A stretch of DNA of 64,000 nucleotides from DATLGB01 sp038258425 (GCA_038258425.1 JBBSPV010000017.1:1-64000), one strand, 5' to 3'; counted from the first letter of the stretch, positions 50,822-59,068 are shown. The notes: a model not told the origin generated them from the letters alone. Numbers and translations are program-made.

Positions 50822-52759
50822 ATGCCCGACGTGCCAAGCGATCCCGCGCCAGTTCTCTGGCAACCGTCGGAGGACCTCGTCGAGTCCGCCAACGTCACGC
50901 GCTTCATGCGCTGGCTCGAGCTCGGACACGAGACCTACGAGGAGCTGTGGCAGTGGTCCGTCGACGACCTCGAGGCGTTCTGGTCATCGATCTGGCGCTT
51001 CTTCGACGTCCAGGCCGACGCGGCGCCGATCCGGGTGCTCGGGGACCGCTCCATGCCGGGCACGGAGTGGTTCGAGGGCGTCGAGCTCTCCTACCCGGAG
51101 CACGTGTTCCGCGGCCGGGACGCCGACGAGGTCGCGCTGCTGTTCGACTCGGAGTCCCATGGCGCGGGGGAGTGGACGTGGGGAGAGCTGCGCGCCCACA
51201 CGGCACGGGTCCGTGCCGCGCTGCGCGGGCTCGGCGTCGAGGCGGGCGACCGCGTCGTCGCTTACCTGCCCAACCTGCCGGAGACGATCGCGGCCTTCCT
51301 CGCCACGGCGTCGCTCGGCGCCGTCTGGTCGAGCTGCTCGCCGGACTTCGGGGCGCGCTCGGTGATCGACCGCTTCCAGCAGATCGAGCCGAAGGTCCTG
51401 CTCGCGGTGAAGTCCTACGCCTACGGCGGCAAGACGTTCGACACGACGGAGACCGTCGAGCGCCTCGAGCGGGAGATCACGACGCTCGAGCACACGGAGG
51501 TGCTCGGCGACGGTTGGTTTCATGAGGCGCCGGAGGAGGAGCTCGAGTTCGAGCGCCTGCCCTTCGACCACCCGCTGTGGGTCCTGTACTCCTCGGGCAC
51601 CACCGGCCTGCCCAAGGGCATCGTGCACGGGCACGGCGGGATGCTGCTCGAGCACCTCAAGAAGCTCCATCTGCACCTCGACGCGCGCGACGGCGACCGG
51701 GTGTTCTGGTTCACCACCACGGGCTGGATGATGTGGAACTTCCTGGCCGGGGTGCTGCTGACGCCGGCGGCGATCGTGCTCTACGACGGCAACCCTGGCT
51801 ACCCGGACCTCGGCCGTCTGTGGGACCTCGCCGAGTGCACCCGGATGACGTGCTTCGGGACGAGCGCCGCCTACCTGCACGCCTGCATGAAGGGCGAGGT
51901 GCACCCCGCCGAGGGCCGCGACCTCTCCGCGCTGCGGGCCGTCGGCTCGACGGGCTCGCCGCTGTCGCCCGAGGGCTTCGAATGGGTCTACGAGGAGCTC
52001 GGCGAGGACACGTGGCTGTTCTCGACGTCCGGCGGCACGGACGTGTGCACGGCCTTCGTCGGCGGCACGCCGATCAAGCCCGTGCGCCGCGGTGAGCTGC
52101 AGTGCCGGGCGCTCGGCGCGAAGGTCGAGGCCTACGACGAGGACGGCGAGCCCGTCGTCGACGAGGTCGGCGAGCTCGTGATCACCGAGCCGCTGCCCTC
52201 CATGCCGTTGTTCCTGTGGGGCGACGAGGACGGCTCGCGGCTGCGGGAGTCCTACTTCGACACCTACCCGGGCGTCTGGCGCCACGGCGACTGGATCCGC
52301 ATGACGCCCGAGGGCGGGGCGGTGATCTCCGGCCGCTCGGACTCAACGATCAACCGCGGCGGCATCCGCATGGGGACCGCCGAGATCTACGCCGCCGTGC
52401 TCGCGGAGGACGCCATCGCCGACGCGCTGGTGGTCGACGTGCCGCCGCGCGATGGCACGGGCGACGCGTGGATGCCGCTCTTCGTCGTCACGGCCGAGGG
52501 CACCGAGCTCACCGACGAGGTGGTGGACGCGCTGCGCAGGCGGATCCGCTCCGAGTGCTCGCCGCGGCACGTGCCGGACGAGGTCATCGCGGTCGACGCC
52601 GTGCCCCGGACGCTGTCGGGCAAGGTGCTCGAGGTGCCGGTCAAGAAGGTGCTCATGGGCGGCGACCCGGAGAAGGCGGCGAGCCGCGACAGCCTCGCCG
52701 ACCCGGAGGCCTACGACTGGTTCGTGGCCTTCGCGCGCGAGCGCGCCGGCGACGCCTGA
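50822..52759 (+). CDS. aacS: Acetoacetate-CoA ligase
   Basis: A 645-residue ANL-superfamily ligase. The N-terminus (LWQPSEDLVESANVTRFMRWL) and the YSSGTTGLPKGIVHGHGGMLLEHLKKL AMP-binding loop are characteristic of acetoacetyl-CoA synthetase, as are STGSPLSPEGFEW, SGGTDVCTAFVGG and the C-terminal GKVLEVPVKKVL Lys region. It activates acetoacetate, linking PHB or ketone degradation to acetoacetyl-CoA, the precursor used by Ccr after reduction. Its last 49 nt overlap the convergent membrane protein gene. Confidence 0.93.
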   Translation: MPDVPSDPAPVLWQPSEDLVESANVTRFMRWLELGHETYEELWQWSVDDLEAFWSSIWRFFDVQADAAPIRVLGDRSMPGTEWFEGVELSYPEHVFRGRDADEVALLFDSESHGAGEWTWGELRAHTARVRAALRGLGVEAGDRVVAYLPNLPETIAAFLATASLGAVWSSCSPDFGARSVIDRFQQIEPKVLLAVKSYAYGGKTFDTTETVERLEREITTLEHTEVLGDGWFHEAPEEELEFERLPFDHPLWVLYSSGTTGLPKGIVHGHGGMLLEHLKKLHLHLDARDGDRVFWFTTTGWMMWNFLAGVLLTPAAIVLYDGNPGYPDLGRLWDLAECTRMTCFGTSAAYLHACMKGEVHPAEGRDLSALRAVGSTGSPLSPEGFEWVYEELGEDTWLFSTSGGTDVCTAFVGGTPIKPVRRGELQCRALGAKVEAYDEDGEPVVDEVGELVITEPLPSMPLFLWGDEDGSRLRESYFDTYPGVWRHGDWIRMTPEGGAVISGRSDSTINRGGIRMGTAEIYAAVLAEDAIADALVVDVPPRDGTGDAWMPLFVVTAEGTELTDEVVDALRRRIRSECSPRHVPDEVIAVDAVPRTLSGKVLEVPVKKVLMGGDPEKAASRDSLADPEAYDWFVAFARERAGDA

Positions 52760-53763
52760 GGCGGCGCGAGCTCGAGCCGCTCGAGCCCGTCGAGCGCCGC
52801 GTGGTAGACGGCCTCCGCGGCGGCCTCGTCGGCGGGGGCCTCGCGGGCCGTGCGCAGCGCGACGGCGGGCCGCCGCCGGCGTGTCCGGGCCCGCACCCGG
52901 CGGCCGACCGGGGCGAACGCGCGCACGAGCTGGACCTGGCGCGACGCCCACACCGGCCCGCCGGCGCCGCACGGACCGAGCTCGAGCAGGACGCTGCGGG
53001 CGGGGTCCGGACGCCGTCCGCGCAGCCAGGCCGCGAGTCCGAGCGGCGGCAGCTCGCCCGCTCCGGCGAGCACGAGGCCCGGCGAGAGCCCGGCCGGGCC
53101 GGCTTCCAGCAGCTCGTCGTGCAGCGCGAGGGCGACGGCGACCGCGGCGGCCTCCGGCCCGCCCGCCGACGGCGCCGAGAGCGCGACGTCGGCCGCGAGC
53201 CCCGCGGCGAGCAGGAGCAGGAGCGTCGGGGGGAGGGCGAGGACGCCGAGCCAGCCGGCGTCCGCCCCGTCCACGCGCGCGGCGGCGAGCGCCGTCACGC
53301 CGGCGAGCGCGGCGAGCACCCAGCCGCGCCGGTGGCGGCCGTCGCACCGCAGGAGGCCGCGCCGGGAGACATCGGTCGCCGCGGTGACCCACAGGGCGAC
53401 GGCCGCCGGCGCGGGCGGCTCGACGACGACGACCTGCGTCGCGCGGCGCGGCAGTAGCCGCAGCAGCAGGCCGCCGCCACCCGCGAGCTCGAGGCCGTAG
53501 GAGACGAGCGCCACGGCGGCCAGGACGAGCGCCACGACGGGCTCGGTGAGGGCCACGAGGCTCGTGGCCACGCCGAGCGCGGCGTGCGCCGCGAGCGACC
53601 ACGCCCACTGCGGACGGACCCACACGGTCTGCACGAGCGCCGCGTGGCCACGCGTCCGCAGGTCGGCGTGCAGCCAGGCGGCCGCCCGCCGCTCCGCATC
53701 CGTGCCGGCTGCCCGGCCGGTGAACGCGGAGAGCTCCGCCGTCACCTCCGCGAGCGCGCCCAC
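52711..53763 (-). CDS. M28-peptidase-like membrane protein
   Basis: A 350-residue protein with a soluble start (AELSAFTGRAAGTDAERRAAAWLHADLRTRGH) like that of M28 aminopeptidases. Four or more hydrophobic segments follow (SLAAHAALGVATSLVALTEPVVALVLAAVALVSYGLELAG and VLAALAGVTALAA ... LLLLLAAGLAADVALSA), then a soluble C-terminus. The zinc ligands of M28 peptidases are not evident, so it may be inactive. The 49-nt tail-to-tail overlap with aacS means its last 16 codons are antisense to that gene. GTG 53763 is the only suitable start. Confidence 0.7.
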   Translation of the reverse strand: MGALAEVTAELSAFTGRAAGTDAERRAAAWLHADLRTRGHAALVQTVWVRPQWAWSLAAHAALGVATSLVALTEPVVALVLAAVALVSYGLELAGGGGLLLRLLPRRATQVVVVEPPAPAAVALWVTAATDVSRRGLLRCDGRHRRGWVLAALAGVTALAAARVDGADAGWLGVLALPPTLLLLLAAGLAADVALSAPSAGGPEAAAVAVALALHDELLEAGPAGLSPGLVLAGAGELPPLGLAAWLRGRRPDPARSVLLELGPCGAGGPVWASRQVQLVRAFAPVGRRVRARTRRRRPAVALRTAREAPADEAAAEAVYHAALDGLERLELAPPQASPARSRAKATNQS

Positions 53764-53779
53764 CCCGGCATCTTCGCAG

Positions 53780-53785
53780 TAGGGT
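53780..53785 (+). promoter_or_regulatory. -10 element of the amidase gene
   Basis: TAGGGT, 10 nt before ATG 53796, inside the 32-bp divergent gap. Confidence 0.45.
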
Positions 53786-53795
53786 CCCGCCGAAG

Positions 53796-55157
53796 ATGCC
53801 CGAGCCCGACGAGATCGCCTTCGCGGGCGTCGCCGCGCAGGCCGACCTGGTGCGGGCGGGCGAGCTGTCCTCGCGCGAGCTGACGGAGCTCGTGCTGGAG
53901 CGGATCGGTCGCCTGGACCCCGAGCTGCGGGCCTTCCGGGCCGTGTGGGCCGACGCGGCGCTGACCGCGGCCGACCAGGCCGACGCCCGCCGGCGCGGCG
54001 GCGATGACCGGCCGCTGCTCGGCGTCCCGCTCGCGATCAAGGACGACATGGACGTCCGCGGCCAGGTGACGGGCATGGGCTCGATCGCCCAGCGCACGCC
54101 GGCGGCGGCCGACGCCGAGCTCGTCCGCCGGCTGCGCGACGCCGGCGCGGTGCTCGTGGGCAAGACGAACGTTCCCGAGCTCATGACCATGCCGGCCACG
54201 GAGACCACCTGGTACGGCGCCACCCACAACCCCTGGGATCCCGACCGCACCCCCGGCGGCTCCAGCGGCGGCAGTGGCGCCGCGGTCGCCGCCGGTCTCG
54301 TGGCCGGGGCCACCGCCTCCGATGGCGCGGGCTCGATCCGCATCCCGGCCTGCTGCTGCGGCCTCGTCGGGCTCAAGCCGACCGCGGGCCGGGTCCCGAC
54401 GCCGCCGCACTGGGGCGGCCTCTCGACCTACGGCTTCCTCGCCCGCCGTACCGCCGACGTCGCGCTCCTGCACGCCGTCGCCGACGACCGCTGGGCTGCG
54501 GCCGACCCGCCCGGGCGGCTGCGCATCGCCGTCGCCATCAACGTCCCCCTCGGCGCGCGCAAGGGCCCAGACGCGGCGGTGCTCGATGGCGTCGAGTCGG
54601 TCGGCGCCGCGTTGCGCGACCTCGGCCACGAGACCTTCGAGGCGCCGCTGGACTTCGGCCGTAGCGGCCTGCGCGTGATCGCCCGCTTCCTGCGCGGCAT
54701 CCACGACTCGGCCGCCGAGGTCGAGCGGCCCGATCGCCTCGGCGCCCGCGTCCGGGGCCTCGCGCGGATGGGCGGTCTCATCCCCGCCGGCGTGGTGGCA
54801 CGCGCCCGCGCCGCGGCCGAGGGCGACCGCGCGCGCCTCGGGGCGATCTACGGCCGCGCGGACGTCGTGCTCACCCCGGTCATCAACGAGCTGCCGATGC
54901 GCATCGGCCGCCTCGAGGGCATGGGCGCCCAGCGCGCGCTCGACGCGATCCTCGCACACGCCCCGCTGCCCTCGGCGTCCAACCACACGGGCGAGCCGGC
55001 CATCGCGGTTCCGGCCCCGGCCACCGCCGGCGGCGTCCCGCTCGGTGTCCAGCTGCTCGGCCCGCGCGACGCGGACGCCCGGCTGCTCGCCCTCGCCGCC
55101 CAGCTCGAGGGCGCCGTCGGGTGGGCGGACCGCATCCCCTCCGGGTTCGCCGGGTAA
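53796..55157 (+). CDS. Amidase-signature family hydrolase
   Basis: A 453-residue amidase with the Ser-cisSer-Lys triad: K82 (LAIKDD), S157 (TPGGSSGGSGAA) and S180 (DGAGSIRIP). These are followed by CCGLVGLKPTAGRVP. It is not part of a gatCAB cluster and the length and C-terminus suit a general amidase rather than GatA. The substrate is unknown. The acyl-CoA ligase follows 38 bp downstream with its own ribosome site. Confidence 0.9.
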   Translation: MPEPDEIAFAGVAAQADLVRAGELSSRELTELVLERIGRLDPELRAFRAVWADAALTAADQADARRRGGDDRPLLGVPLAIKDDMDVRGQVTGMGSIAQRTPAAADAELVRRLRDAGAVLVGKTNVPELMTMPATETTWYGATHNPWDPDRTPGGSSGGSGAAVAAGLVAGATASDGAGSIRIPACCCGLVGLKPTAGRVPTPPHWGGLSTYGFLARRTADVALLHAVADDRWAAADPPGRLRIAVAINVPLGARKGPDAAVLDGVESVGAALRDLGHETFEAPLDFGRSGLRVIARFLRGIHDSAAEVERPDRLGARVRGLARMGGLIPAGVVARARAAAEGDRARLGAIYGRADVVLTPVINELPMRIGRLEGMGAQRALDAILAHAPLPSASNHTGEPAIAVPAPATAGGVPLGVQLLGPRDADARLLALAAQLEGAVGWADRIPSGFAG

Positions 55158-55195
55158 CTCGACTCCGTGCCGCACCCGAGGAGAGGACGCCCCGA

Positions 55196-56707
55196 ATGAA
55201 CCTGGCCGAGGTCATGACCCGAAGCGCCGAGCGCTTCCCGGACCGCCCCGCGATCAAGCTCGACGACACGGTGATGGACTACCGGTTCCTCGACGGCGCG
55301 ACGGCGCACATCGCCGGGCTGCTCAAGAGCAAGGGGTTCGAGGTCGGCGACCGGGTCGGGCTCATGCTCCCCAACGTCCCGTACTTCCCCGTCATCTACT
55401 ACGGGATCCTGCGCGCGGGCGGCGTCGTCGTCCCGATGAACCCGCTGCTCAAGAGCCGCGAGGTCGCGTTCTACGTGCGCGATCCCGGGGCGCGCATCCT
55501 GTTCGCGTGGCACGGCTTCGAGGAGCCGGCCCGCGCGGGCGCCGAGCAGGAGGGGGCCGAGCTGATCCTCGTCGAGCCGGGCGCGTTCGAGGAGATCGTG
55601 GGCGCCGCCGAGCCGGACACGACGGTCGTCGACCGTGATCCTTCCGACACGGCGGTCCTGCTCTACACGTCGGGCACGACGGGCACGCCGAAGGGCGCCG
55701 AGCTCACGCACTCCAACATGACGTCCAACACGGAGGTCTCGCGCGGCCTCTACGACGTCAACGAGGAGGACGTCCTGCTCGGGGCGCTGCCGCTCTTCCA
55801 CGCCTTCGGCCAGACGTGCGGCATGAACGCGGCGATGGCCTCGGGCGGGCTACTGACGCTCATCCCGCGCTTCGACCCCGCCAAGGCGCTCGAGATCCTC
55901 CAGCGCGACAGGTGCACGATCTTCCTCGGCGTGCCGACGATGTACTCGGCGCTGCTGCACGCGGACGACCGCGACAGCTACGACACGTCGAGCCTGCGGG
56001 TCTGCGGCTCGGGCGGCTCCGCGCTGCCCGGCGAGGTGCTGCGCGAGTTCGAGGAGACCTTCGAGATCGACCTGCTCGAGGGCTACGGGCTGTCGGAGAC
56101 CTCGCCGGTCGCCTCCTTCAACCAGCTCAAGGTCGGGAAGAAGGCCGGGTCGATCGGCACCCCGGTGGACGGCTGCGAGATGAAGCTCGTCGACGACGAC
56201 GGCCACGACGTCGGCGAGGGCGAGGTGGGGGAGATCGCCATCAGGGGCGACAACGTCATGAAGGGCTACTGGGGCCGCCCGGACGCCACGGAGGAGGCCA
56301 TCCGCGACGGCTGGTTCCACACGGGCGACATGGCCAAGGTCGACGAGGACGGGTTCTTCTTCATCGTCGATCGCAAGAAGGAGCTGATCATCCGCGGCGG
56401 CTACAACGTCTACCCGCGCGAGATCGAGGAGGTCATCTACGAGCACCCGGCGGTCCGCGAGGCCGCCGTCGTCGCCGTGCCGCACGACGAGCTCGGCGAG
56501 GAGATCGGGGCCGCCGTCGCGCTCAAGGACGGCGAGGACGTCTCGGCCGACGAGCTCAAGGCCTACGTCAAGGAGCAGGTCGCCGCCTACAAGTACCCGC
56601 GCCAGGTCTGGTTCGTCGACGAGCTCCCCAAGGGCCCGACGGGCAAGATCCTCAAGCGCGAGATCGACGTGCCCGGTGGGGATCAGGCCGAGGTGCAGTC
56701 GTCCTAG
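55196..56707 (+). CDS. Fatty-acid/acyl-CoA ligase
   Basis: A 503-residue ANL-superfamily ligase with LLYTSGTTGTPKGAELTHSNM (AMP loop), LPLFHAFGQTCGMNAAM, LLEGYGLSETSPVASFN, and DGWFHTGDMAKVDEDGFFFIVDRKKELIIRGGYNVYPREIEEV. GKILKR carries the catalytic Lys. It resembles long- or medium-chain acyl-CoA synthetases. AGGAGAGGA about 10 nt before ATG 55196 is a classical ribosome site. It is directly followed by the inositol monophosphatase-like gene. Confidence 0.92.
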   Translation: MNLAEVMTRSAERFPDRPAIKLDDTVMDYRFLDGATAHIAGLLKSKGFEVGDRVGLMLPNVPYFPVIYYGILRAGGVVVPMNPLLKSREVAFYVRDPGARILFAWHGFEEPARAGAEQEGAELILVEPGAFEEIVGAAEPDTTVVDRDPSDTAVLLYTSGTTGTPKGAELTHSNMTSNTEVSRGLYDVNEEDVLLGALPLFHAFGQTCGMNAAMASGGLLTLIPRFDPAKALEILQRDRCTIFLGVPTMYSALLHADDRDSYDTSSLRVCGSGGSALPGEVLREFEETFEIDLLEGYGLSETSPVASFNQLKVGKKAGSIGTPVDGCEMKLVDDDGHDVGEGEVGEIAIRGDNVMKGYWGRPDATEEAIRDGWFHTGDMAKVDEDGFFFIVDRKKELIIRGGYNVYPREIEEVIYEHPAVREAAVVAVPHDELGEEIGAAVALKDGEDVSADELKAYVKEQVAAYKYPRQVWFVDELPKGPTGKILKREIDVPGGDQAEVQSS

Positions 56708-57477
56708 ACGACCTCGCTCTCGCGGAGGCGCTCGCGCGGGAGGCCGGGGGCCTGCTGCGCGAGCGCTTCGTCGCCGCCGACCGCGGCCTGGTCTCGGCCA
56801 AGAGCACGCCGACGGACCTCGTCTCGGAGTCCGACGTGGCGGCCGAGACGCTCATCCGCGGCCGGCTCGCCGCCGAGCGCCCCGACGACGGGGTGCTGGG
56901 CGAGGAGGGCGGGGAGCACACGGGCACGGGCGACCGGCACTGGGTCGTCGACCCGCTCGACGGGACGATCAACTTCCTCTACGGCTTCCCGCAATGGGCG
57001 GTCAGCATCGCGCTGCAGGACGCCGACGGCGGCCTGGTGGGCGTCGTCTACGACCCGATGCGCGAGGAGCTGTGGTCGGGGCAGCGCGGCGGCCCCCCGA
57101 CGCTCAACGGCGAGCCTGTGGCGCCGACCGGCGCCGACCGGCTCGACCGCGCGCTCGTGGCGACGGGCTTCGGCTACGACGCCGCCGTCCGGGACGTGCA
57201 GGGCGCCCACGTCGCGCGGCTGCTCTCGCGGGTGCGCGACATCCGCCGCGCAGGGGCGGCGGCGCTGGACCTGGCCTGGGTGGCCGGCGGCCGGGTGGAC
57301 GCGTACTTCGAGCGCGGGGTCAAGCCGTGGGACACCGCGGCGGGCGTGCTGCTGTGCGAGCTCGCCGGCCTCGAGGTGCGGCGGCTGGAGCCCGATCCGC
57401 CGTCGGAGGCGGGCGTGCTCGCAGCGCCGAAGGCGCTCGCCGCCGAGCTCGTCGAGCTCGTCACCTCGGTGGCGTAG
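56701..57477 (+). CDS. Inositol-monophosphatase-family phosphatase, start unclear
   Basis: A Mg2+-dependent phosphatase of about 258 residues. Metal-binding motifs are WVVDPLDGTINF and WDTAAGVLLCELAGL, and the N-terminal STPTDLVSESDVAAE matches. No ATG, GTG or TTG occurs in this frame between the end of the acyl-CoA ligase and the conserved N-terminus. GTC 56701, which would read VLDDLALAEALAREAG, is the position where a start is expected and differs from GTG by one base. The first regular start is GTG 56836, which would remove 45 conserved residues. A mutated start, a non-standard GTC start, or frameshifting from the ligase (stop at 56705-56707) are the options. Confidence 0.8.
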   Translation, partial: VLDDLALAEALAREAGGLLRERFVAADRGLVSAKSTPTDLVSESDVAAETLIRGRLAAERPDDGVLGEEGGEHTGTGDRHWVVDPLDGTINFLYGFPQWAVSIALQDADGGLVGVVYDPMREELWSGQRGGPPTLNGEPVAPTGADRLDRALVATGFGYDAAVRDVQGAHVARLLSRVRDIRRAGAAALDLAWVAGGRVDAYFERGVKPWDTAAGVLLCELAGLEVRRLEPDPPSEAGVLAAPKALAAELVELVTSVA

Positions 57478-57491
57478 CCGGCTACCCCATG

Positions 57492-57534
57492 GCGCGTCAC
57501 CTTCCGCATGAAGGTCATGCGGAACGTGACGCGC
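57492..57534. terminator. Strong bidirectional hairpin between convergent genes
   Basis: Bases 57492-57511 are complementary to 57515-57534 with a single C/C mismatch (57501/57525) and a 3-nt loop AGG. It lies 14 bp after the phosphatase stop, and its right arm begins at the stop codon of the minus-strand gene. It is by far the strongest hairpin I see in the window and should terminate transcription from both sides. Confidence 0.8.
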
Positions 57535-58027
57535 GATCGCCGAGCCGGTCGCGCTCGAGCGTCTGCGCACGCTCCAGCGCCTCCGCTGCAGCCCGTGCGA
57601 GGCCCGGGTCCGGCGGGTCGGCCTCCAGCGCCGCGGCGGCCGCCGCCTCGGCCTCGGCGATCGCCGCCTCCACGTCGGCGTCCGCGCCGACGCCCGCCTC
57701 GATCCACGGCTCGCGGGCCGGGGCTGCGCCCGGCTGGCTGCGAACGGGCAGCTCCGCGGCGTGGCGCTCCTGGACCACGTGGAGTTCGGTCAGTCGCCGC
57801 AGCACCGCCTCCTCGGTCCGCGCGTCAAGGGTCGTGGCGTGCTCCTGCGCGACCCGGGCCAGCGGGCCGCTCGCGGGCATGCCGAGCTCGGCGAGCCCCT
57901 CCGCGAGCTCCAGGTCCTCCAGCGCGTGGGCGGCGAGGGCCCGCTTGCGCTCCAGCCGCGGCTCGGTCGCGACGGCGGCGAGCGCCTCACGCGCGAGCTC
58001 GCGCAACACGTCGCGGTAGGGGATCAC
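57515..58027 (-). CDS. Unknown Ala/Glu-rich helical protein
   Basis: I do not recognise this 170-residue protein. It is almost entirely helical and charged (RDVLRELAREALAAVATEPRLERKRALAAHALEDLELAEGLAE ... DVEAAIAEAEAAAAAALEADPP), so a coiled coil or helical bundle is likely. There are no cysteines or membrane segments. GTG 58027 overlaps the stop of the small membrane protein gene (GTGA). Its stop lies in the arm of the terminator hairpin. Confidence 0.65.
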   Translation of the reverse strand: MIPYRDVLRELAREALAAVATEPRLERKRALAAHALEDLELAEGLAELGMPASGPLARVAQEHATTLDARTEEAVLRRLTELHVVQERHAAELPVRSQPGAAPAREPWIEAGVGADADVEAAIAEAEAAAAAALEADPPDPGLARAAAEALERAQTLERDRLGDRASRSA

Positions 58028-58221
58028 GCGAGCGTCCGCCGCCGCCCGGAGGCGAGCCAGTAGCGGATGGCGGCGGCCACGATGCACGTGCCGGTGCCCG
58101 CGGTCTCGAGCCCGCCGCCGTGGACGAGGAAGACCGAGGTCGTCGGGGAGATCGCCGCGAGCGCGATGGCAAGCACCCGGGACGGGCGCAGGCTCGGGTG
58201 CAGGACGGTCGGCTCGGCCAT
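58024..58221 (-). CDS. Small membrane protein directly behind a tRNA
   Basis: A 65-residue protein (MAEPTVLHPSLRPSRVLAIA ...) with a hydrophobic stretch ALAAISPTTSVFLVHGGGLETAGTGTCIVAAAI that could span the membrane once or twice, and a basic C-terminus. I do not recognise it. ATG 58221 is 5 nt after the tRNA 3' end. An alternative ATG 58227 begins on the discriminator base itself. No ribosome site exists, so translation probably starts on an end produced by tRNA processing. Confidence 0.6.
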   Translation of the reverse strand: MAEPTVLHPSLRPSRVLAIALAAISPTTSVFLVHGGGLETAGTGTCIVAAAIRYWLASGRRRTLA

Positions 58222-58226
58222 CGTCA

Positions 58227-58300
58227 TGCGGCGGGTGGGACTCGAACCCACACTGACCGGGACTTGAATCCGGTGCCTCTGCCAATTGGGCTACCGCCGC
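58227..58300 (-). tRNA. tRNA with CAA anticodon and short variable loop
   Basis: The minus strand folds into a cloverleaf. The 7-bp acceptor stem GCGGCGG/CCGCCGC is perfect. A D-arm with TTGG, a T-arm GTGGG-TTCGAGT-CCCAC and a 5-nt variable loop TCAGT follow. The anticodon loop is TTCAAGT, which gives anticodon CAA (Leu). The stem is CCGG/CCGG plus an A/C mismatch next to the loop. Bacterial tRNA-Leu normally has a long variable arm, as the TAG isoacceptor at 58902 does, so the identity is uncertain. The discriminator is A and CCA is not encoded. Confidence 0.75.
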
Positions 58301-58325
58301 GCGCGGTGCCGAGCATATGCCGCGG

Positions 58326-58841
58326 TCAGGCGGGCTGGGGGCTGGCGCCGCCGGGCCGCCCCTCGTGGTGGCGGCCGTCGGCGGGGCGCTCGACCTCGAC
58401 GTTCCAGGCCTGGGCGAAGCCGCGCATGGCGAAGGCGATCAACAGCGCCTGGACCGGCACGAGGATGACGGTGAGCAGGCCGAGGAGGTCCTCGGGCAGC
58501 GCGGGGCTGACGAAGCCGGCCTTGTCGCGCTCGAACCAGGCCGGGGCGGACACGGCCGCGAAGATCAGCAGGATGATCGCCAGCGCCGCGGTGACCGGCA
58601 GGGCGCCGCGCGACCAGCGCGCGACGAAGAAGGCGAGCATGAGATACAGGATGATGTAGATGATCAGCAGCGCCTTGGCGCCGACGAGTGCGTCCCAGCC
58701 GCCGACGCCGACCACGAGCATCAGTCCGGCGGAGACGAGCAGCAGGAGCACCACGATGGCCCGGGCCGTCTTGGAGCCGGCCTTCTCGCGGTTCGGGTGC
58801 TCGAGCACATAGCCCTCACGGATCTCCTGCTCCTCCGCCAT
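58326..58841 (-). CDS. Four-helix membrane protein of unknown function
   Basis: A 171-residue integral membrane protein. After a charged N-terminus (MAEEQEIREGYVLEHPNREK) come helices AIVVLLLLVSAGLMLVVGVGG, ALLIIYIILYLMLAFFVA, LPVTAALAIILLIFAAVSA and LLGLLTVILVPVQALLIAFAM, then a hydrophilic tail. I do not recognise a family. TATGGT (minus strand, 58851-58856) is 9 nt before ATG 58841, so it is leaderless. Confidence 0.75.
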   Translation of the reverse strand: MAEEQEIREGYVLEHPNREKAGSKTARAIVVLLLLVSAGLMLVVGVGGWDALVGAKALLIIYIILYLMLAFFVARWSRGALPVTAALAIILLIFAAVSAPAWFERDKAGFVSPALPEDLLGLLTVILVPVQALLIAFAMRGFAQAWNVEVERPADGRHHEGRPGGASPQPA

Positions 58842-58850
58842 TGCGGGCGT

Positions 58851-58856
58851 ACCATA
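58851..58856 (-). promoter_or_regulatory. -10 element of the four-helix membrane protein gene
   Basis: Minus-strand TATGGT, 9 nt before ATG 58841. Confidence 0.5.
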
Positions 58857-58901
58857 CGTCCTCCGCGCGCCGGGTGCGGGCACTCGCCCCGGCGTCGCCC
58901 G

Positions 58902-58985
58902 GCGGGCGTGGCGGAACTGGTAGACGCGCGGGGTTTAGGTCCCCGTGGCCTTCTGGCTGTGGGGGTTCGAGTCCCTCCGCCCGCA
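58902..58985 (+). tRNA. tRNA-Leu (TAG)
   Basis: The acceptor stem is GCGGGCG/CGCCCGC. The anticodon loop TTTAGGT gives TAG (codon CUA), and a long class II variable arm (about GTGGCCTTCTGGCTGTGG) and T-loop TTCGAGT are present. The discriminator is A58985 and CCA is not encoded. Its 3' end from 58963 is repeated exactly 711 bp downstream, marking an integration site. Confidence 0.95.
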
Positions 58986-58993
58986 TGGGGGCC
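58963..58993 (+). repeat. Left att-like 31-bp repeat (inside tRNA-Leu)
   Basis: Identical to 59674-59704. It covers the T-loop, the 3' acceptor strand, the discriminator and 8 bases beyond the tRNA. Confidence 0.9.
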
Positions 58994-59068
58994 TCACCGG
59001 CGATGCTCGCGCGCCAGCCACGCGTAGAGGCCATAGGTCACTCCGCCGACGGCGCTCACGGTGTCTCC
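58994..59068 (-). pseudogene. Truncated C-terminal gene fragment at the islet border
   Basis: The minus strand reads GDTVSAVGGVTYGLYAWLAR plus a short basic tail to a stop at 58994, which looks like the end of a small membrane protein. No start or N-terminal part is present. It begins at the base after the left repeat, so it may be debris from earlier recombination. Confidence 0.35.

Noticed and set aside
58816..59034. Minus-strand peptide MRAEGLEPPQPEG-type ORF across tRNA-Leu
   Set aside because: This is the well-known artefact of translating a tRNA gene in antisense, not a protein. The same applies to similar peptides at 59562-59768 and 63650-63886.
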